From CAVSWN01 sp046728115 (GTDB lineage: Bacteria > Acidobacteriota > Vicinamibacteria > Vicinamibacterales > CAVVIG01): 15,504 bases of DNA. The notes under the pieces are model-generated. The model did no database searches. It saw only the letters and a program-made list of their open reading frames with translations, and was not told the origin of the DNA. This document shows positions 12,586 through 15,504 of the stretch, in pieces (the first letter of the stretch is position 1; each line of letters starts with the position of its first letter). The DNA lies in assembly GCA_046728115.1 (NCBI GenBank), contig JBKPDW010000535.1, forward strand, positions 1 to 15,504. Reading direction: 5' to 3'. The position numbers and the translations under genes were made by a program.

Positions 12586-13992
12586 TCAGCGCACCACCAG
12601 CCACAGCCATGCTGTCCCGACGACGGCGTATATGAGAAAGCTCACAGCCGTGGTGATCGCACCCAGCCGATACAGATCGCCCTGTGAGAGATAGCCGCTT
12701 CCGGCAAAGAGCAGATTGGCGCTCGAGCCCTGCGGCGTGATCACCGAGAAGTAGTTCGTTGCAAAGAGCAGCTGAAAGGCGAGCAACGCCGGGTTCACGC
12801 CGAGCTTGATGCCGACGTCGAGGAACACGCCGAAGAGCGCCAGCAAGTGCGCGGTCTGACTCACAAACAGGTAATGCAGCAACACGTACGCGACGACGAT
12901 GAGAACCCCCGCCTTGGGCGACGCCAGACCGGCCAGCGCACCGGCGAGCCGCCGGCCGAGAAATCCCATGAATCCGAGGTCGTTGAGCTGGCTGCTGAGC
13001 GTGAAGAGCACGGCGAACCAGATGAACGTCGCCAGAACGTCACCCTGTCTCCCAATGTCTTGGAGGGTGATGACGCCGCTGGCAAGCAACGCGCCCAAAC
13101 CGAGGAACGCGATCGCGGTCGAGTCGATGCCCAGTGTGGCCGCAGACGCCCACAGCGTCACCATGCCCACGAAGACGATCAGGACAATCCACTCGTCACG
13201 CGTGAGCGGGCCCAGGGCAGCGAGCGCCTGTCTGGCCGCGGCGGGCGCTTCCGGTGTCGCTCGTACCTCAGGTCCTATCAGCCAATAGAGCACGAGCGGC
13301 AGCGACGCGATCGCGCAGATCGTGGGCACAGACGAAGCAATCAGCCATCGCAGGAAGCCGATCTCGACGCCTGCGGACCGAGCGATCTCGCTGCCGAGAG
13401 GATTAGCCACCATGGCCGTCAACCACAGCGCCGACGAGACGCTCAGGCTGGCGATGCCCGAGTACATCAGGAACGACCCGAGCCGCCGTCGTCCCGGTTC
13501 GCCCGGTTTGGCGCCGGCGGCGTCGACCAGCGAGAAGGTGAACGGGTAGAGCACGCCTGATCGAGCCGTGTTGCTCGGAAAGGCCGGGGCGATAGCCGCG
13601 TCGAGCAGGAAGATCGAGTAAGCCAGGCCGAGCGTCGACTGGCCGAACCGGCTGACAATCCAGTGCCCGCCGCGCTTGCCGAGGCCGCATTTTACAACTG
13701 CGTCGGCCACCAGAAACGCGATGACGATGAGTAGGATAGTGCCGTTGCCGAAACCGGCGTAGGCATCATCCGGCTTGAGCAGGCCGCTGAGAACCGCCGC
13801 CGCGACTGCAAGCAGCGATGCCGTGAGAATCGGCAGCGCGCCGACGACAACCGAGAAGATCGCGGCCGCGAAGATCGCGAACAACCGCCACGCCTGGAGG
13901 CTCAGTCCCTCGGGCGGCGAAGTCCACCACAGCACCGCCACCACCACAATCGTCGCGATCCGCGCCATGAGGGTCCGGCGGCGCTTGGGCAT
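12586..13992 (-). CDS. SLC13/DASS-family anion (dicarboxylate) permease
   Basis: The protein has 468 residues and is strongly hydrophobic, with about 11-12 membrane segments. The first family substrate motif reads FPSNTARSG (138-146), with the SNT triplet at 140-142, and the second half has ITPQGSSANLLFAGSGY (418-434). These resemble the divalent anion/sodium symporter group that includes the chloroplast 2-oxoglutarate/malate translocators. Members move succinate, fumarate, malate or related carboxylates, with sodium or by exchange. Its ATG shares one base with the aspartase stop (TGATG) and no Shine-Dalgarno is seen, so translation is coupled. Between aspartase and asparaginase it most likely carries aspartate, fumarate or succinate. 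An inner ATG at codon 9 is a possible alternative start. Confidence 0.87.
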   Translation of the reverse strand: MPKRRRTLMARIATIVVVAVLWWTSPPEGLSLQAWRLFAIFAAAIFSVVVGALPILTASLLAVAAAVLSGLLKPDDAYAGFGNGTILLIVIAFLVADAVVKCGLGKRGGHWIVSRFGQSTLGLAYSIFLLDAAIAPAFPSNTARSGVLYPFTFSLVDAAGAKPGEPGRRRLGSFLMYSGIASLSVSSALWLTAMVANPLGSEIARSAGVEIGFLRWLIASSVPTICAIASLPLVLYWLIGPEVRATPEAPAAARQALAALGPLTRDEWIVLIVFVGMVTLWASAATLGIDSTAIAFLGLGALLASGVITLQDIGRQGDVLATFIWFAVLFTLSSQLNDLGFMGFLGRRLAGALAGLASPKAGVLIVVAYVLLHYLFVSQTAHLLALFGVFLDVGIKLGVNPALLAFQLLFATNYFSVITPQGSSANLLFAGSGYLSQGDLYRLGAITTAVSFLIYAVVGTAWLWLVVR

Positions 13993-15398
13993 CAGCGGCG
14001 GGGCTGTCCCGTCATGGCGACCGGATCGAGCACCTCCGCGATCTGCTGATCGGTGAGGATCTTCTTTTCCCGGATCAGTTCCAGGATGCCGCGGCCCGTC
14101 CGCATCGCCTCGGCCGCAAGTTCAGTAGACCGCTCGTAGCCGATCACCGGGTTGAGCGCGGTGACGACGCCGATGCTGTACTCGACGTAGTGGCGGCCTA
14201 CCTCCGGGTTGGCGGTAATCCCGTCGACACAGTGCACCCGCAGCGTCCGCACCGCGTTGATGAACATCGTCTGCGCTTCGAAGATGCTCGCAGCAATCAC
14301 CGGCTCGAAGACATTCAGCTGGAGTTGTCCGGCTTCGGCGGCCATCGACACCGTCAGGTCGCTGCCGATGACGCGGAAGCAGACCATGTTGACGACCTCG
14401 GGAATGACCGGATTGACCTTGCCCGGCATGATCGACGAGCCGGGTTGTTTCGGCGGCAGATTGATTTCGCGCAGGCCGCAGCGCGGGCCGGACGACAGCA
14501 ACCGCAGGTCGTTGCAGACCTTCGACAGCTTGATGGCGAGGCTCTTCATGCAGGACGAGTAGAGGACGAAGGCTTGAGTGTCCTGCGTCGCTTCGATGAG
14601 GTTGTCGGCCAGGTGGATGGGAAGGCTCGTGATGGCGGCCAGGTGTCGCGTGCAGATCGCCGCGTAGCCCGCTGGGGCATTGAGGCCCGTGCCAATCGCC
14701 GTGGCGCCCATGTTCACTTCGCATAGGACGCGCTGAACGGCCTGCAGCGCTTGTACTTCGCCGGTGAGCGTCGCGGCGAAGGCCTCGAACTCCTGGCCGA
14801 GTGTCATCGGCACCGCATCCTGGAGCTGCGTGCGGCCCATCTTCATCACGCCGGCGAACTCCTTGCCCTTCGCCCGGAACGCGGCAATCAGCTCGTTCAC
14901 CGCGGCCACGAGCTGACTGTTGCCGAGCGCCATGCCGACGTGCAGCGCGGACGGATACGCATCGTTCGTCGACTGCGAACAGTTGACGTGATCGTGAGGA
15001 TCGCAATGCGCGTATTCGCCTTTGCGATGCCCCATGAGCTCGAGGGCGCGATTGGCGATTACCTCGTTCGCATTCATGTTGGTCGATGTGCCGGCACCGC
15101 CCTGGAAGACGTCGAGGCGGAACTGCTCGTGAAGCCTGCCGTCGATGATTTCCTGGCAGGCGCCTTCGATCCCCCTCAGGATGGCCTTGCTGAATTGACC
15201 GCACTCGAAGTTGGCGCGCGCGGCGGCCATCTTCACCATCGCGAGAGCCTTAATCAGGTTGGGATAAAGAACCAGGTGGACCCCGGAGATGTGGAAATTC
15301 TCGAGGGCGCGGGCGGTTTGGATGCCGTAGTACGCGTCGGCGGGCACAGCCTTGTCGCCGAGGAGATCGTGCTCGAGGCGGGTCGCGACATCTGGCAT
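13992..15398 (-). CDS. aspA: Aspartate ammonia-lyase (aspartase)
   Basis: The protein has 468 residues and is cytosolic. It follows E. coli aspartase closely: EHDLLGDKAVPADAYYGIQT (9-28), GGAGTSTNMNANEV (100-113), QSTNDAYP (142-149), MGRTQLQDAVPMTLGQEF (187-204) and the superfamily signature GSSIMPGKVNP (320-330), whose loop carries the catalytic Ser. The aspartase-type run LLSSGPRCGLREINLP (300-315) argues against fumarase or argininosuccinate lyase. It reversibly deaminates L-aspartate to fumarate and ammonia. The C-terminus is shorter than in E. coli. It is first in the unit; the permease starts inside its stop codon. The frame opens at 15431, but AGGAGG before ATG 15398 fixes the start. 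Confidence 0.95.
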   Translation of the reverse strand: MPDVATRLEHDLLGDKAVPADAYYGIQTARALENFHISGVHLVLYPNLIKALAMVKMAAARANFECGQFSKAILRGIEGACQEIIDGRLHEQFRLDVFQGGAGTSTNMNANEVIANRALELMGHRKGEYAHCDPHDHVNCSQSTNDAYPSALHVGMALGNSQLVAAVNELIAAFRAKGKEFAGVMKMGRTQLQDAVPMTLGQEFEAFAATLTGEVQALQAVQRVLCEVNMGATAIGTGLNAPAGYAAICTRHLAAITSLPIHLADNLIEATQDTQAFVLYSSCMKSLAIKLSKVCNDLRLLSSGPRCGLREINLPPKQPGSSIMPGKVNPVIPEVVNMVCFRVIGSDLTVSMAAEAGQLQLNVFEPVIAASIFEAQTMFINAVRTLRVHCVDGITANPEVGRHYVEYSIGVVTALNPVIGYERSTELAAEAMRTGRGILELIREKKILTDQQIAEVLDPVAMTGQPRR

Positions 15399-15405
15399 AC
15401 GCAGT

Positions 15406-15411
15406 CCTCCT
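15406..15411 (-). promoter_or_regulatory. Ribosome binding site AGGAGG of aspA
   Basis: A full-consensus AGGAGG lies 7 bases before ATG 15398..15396. An in-frame ATG at 15416..15414 would place it inside the coding region, so the inner start is preferred. Confidence 0.75.
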
Positions 15412-15422
15412 CGCATACGCGC

Positions 15423-15446
15423 GAGGCACACTGATTGCCTCTTTTT
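15423..15446 (+). terminator. Stem-loop with T-run in the aspA leader region
   Basis: GAGGCA (15423-15428) pairs with TGCCTC (15436-15441) around a 7-base loop, followed on the plus strand by TTTTT. This looks like a short intrinsic terminator for plus-strand transcription, which would stop antisense RNA crossing aspA. On the minus strand the hairpin falls just before the aspA ribosome site, with A residues before it, and could instead be an operator or leader structure. The 6-bp stem is short. Confidence 0.4.
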
Positions 15447-15462
15447 GGGGAATGCGCAGCAA

Positions 15463-15493
15463 AGCGGATACCACGAAGCCGCCAGCGGATATC
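15463..15493. promoter_or_regulatory. Direct repeat AGCGGATAYC x2 upstream of aspA (candidate regulator sites)
   Basis: AGCGGATAcC (15463-15472) and AGCGGATAtC (15484-15493) agree at 9 of 10 positions and are 21 bases apart, two helical turns. They sit 65 and 86 bases upstream of the aspA ATG, a usual place for activator sites on the same DNA face. No regulator gene is visible in the window. Confidence 0.35.
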
Positions 15494-15504
15494 GGCCGTC
15501 GGGC

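Noticed and set aside
15435..15465. Possible aspA promoter TTGCTG-N17-GGCAAT on the minus strand
   Set aside because: The -10 matches consensus at only three positions and overlaps the hairpin; not distinguishable from chance.
1..15504. Search for tRNA, rRNA, CRISPR arrays, insertion sequences and integrases
   Set aside because: No cloverleaf-like runs, regularly spaced repeats, transposase or integrase motifs were seen by eye; gene order and composition look uniform.

Overview
The window is a compact, high-GC piece of bacterial chromosome. Gene families suggest a soil-type Acidobacteriota, perhaps class Vicinamibacteria. The grounds are a DUF1080 protein, Gfo/Idh/MocA oxidoreductase and TIM-barrel isomerase set, paired exported PQQ-type beta-propellers, a c-type cytochrome with a helix-hairpin-helix tail, and Arg/Gly-rich stretches just after signal peptides. 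This placement is inference from family content and memory; no marker gene is present.

Four transcription units are visible. (1) Minus strand, 4092 to 1 (runs off the left edge): a double-cupin protein resembling type I mannose-6-phosphate isomerase, an AP-endonuclease-2-type sugar isomerase/epimerase, a Gfo/Idh/MocA dehydrogenase and an exported DUF1080 protein. The last three are the set known from 3-keto-glycoside (oxidative) deglycosylation. A good sigma70-like promoter (TTGATG-N17-TATCGT) sits just before the first gene. (2) Minus strand, 8835 to 4319: an exported SGNH/GDSL-fold protein that has lost its catalytic Ser and His, two paralogous exported PQQ-type beta-propellers, and an exported cytochrome c fused to a ComEA-like helix-hairpin-helix domain. 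Gaps between these genes are 36, 1 and 4 bases. The likely promoter (TTGCTG-N17-TAACGT) ends 6 bases before the ATG, so the message may be leaderless. (3) Plus strand, 9046 to 11297: a galactose-mutarotase-like protein and an L-rhamnose isomerase of the Pseudomonas stutzeri RhaI type, joined by an ATGA overlap. (4) Minus strand, 15398 to 11460: aspartate ammonia-lyase, an SLC13/DASS-type permease and an exported type II L-asparaginase. Together these could turn asparagine into aspartate and then fumarate plus ammonia, with carboxylate transport.

Units 2 and 3 diverge across 210 bases that hold a perfect 9-bp inverted repeat. Units 3 and 4 converge on 162 bases filled by a long imperfect inverted repeat. 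No RNA genes, CRISPR arrays, transposases or integrases were seen, and no gene-free stretch exceeds 300 bases. Several starts were moved inward from the longest open frame because a clear Shine-Dalgarno sequence lies just before an internal start.

The most unusual items are the SGNH pseudoenzyme, the exported cytochrome/helix-hairpin-helix fusion beside twin propellers, the unexplained double-cupin member of the glycoside operon, and the possible leaderless or near-leaderless starts.
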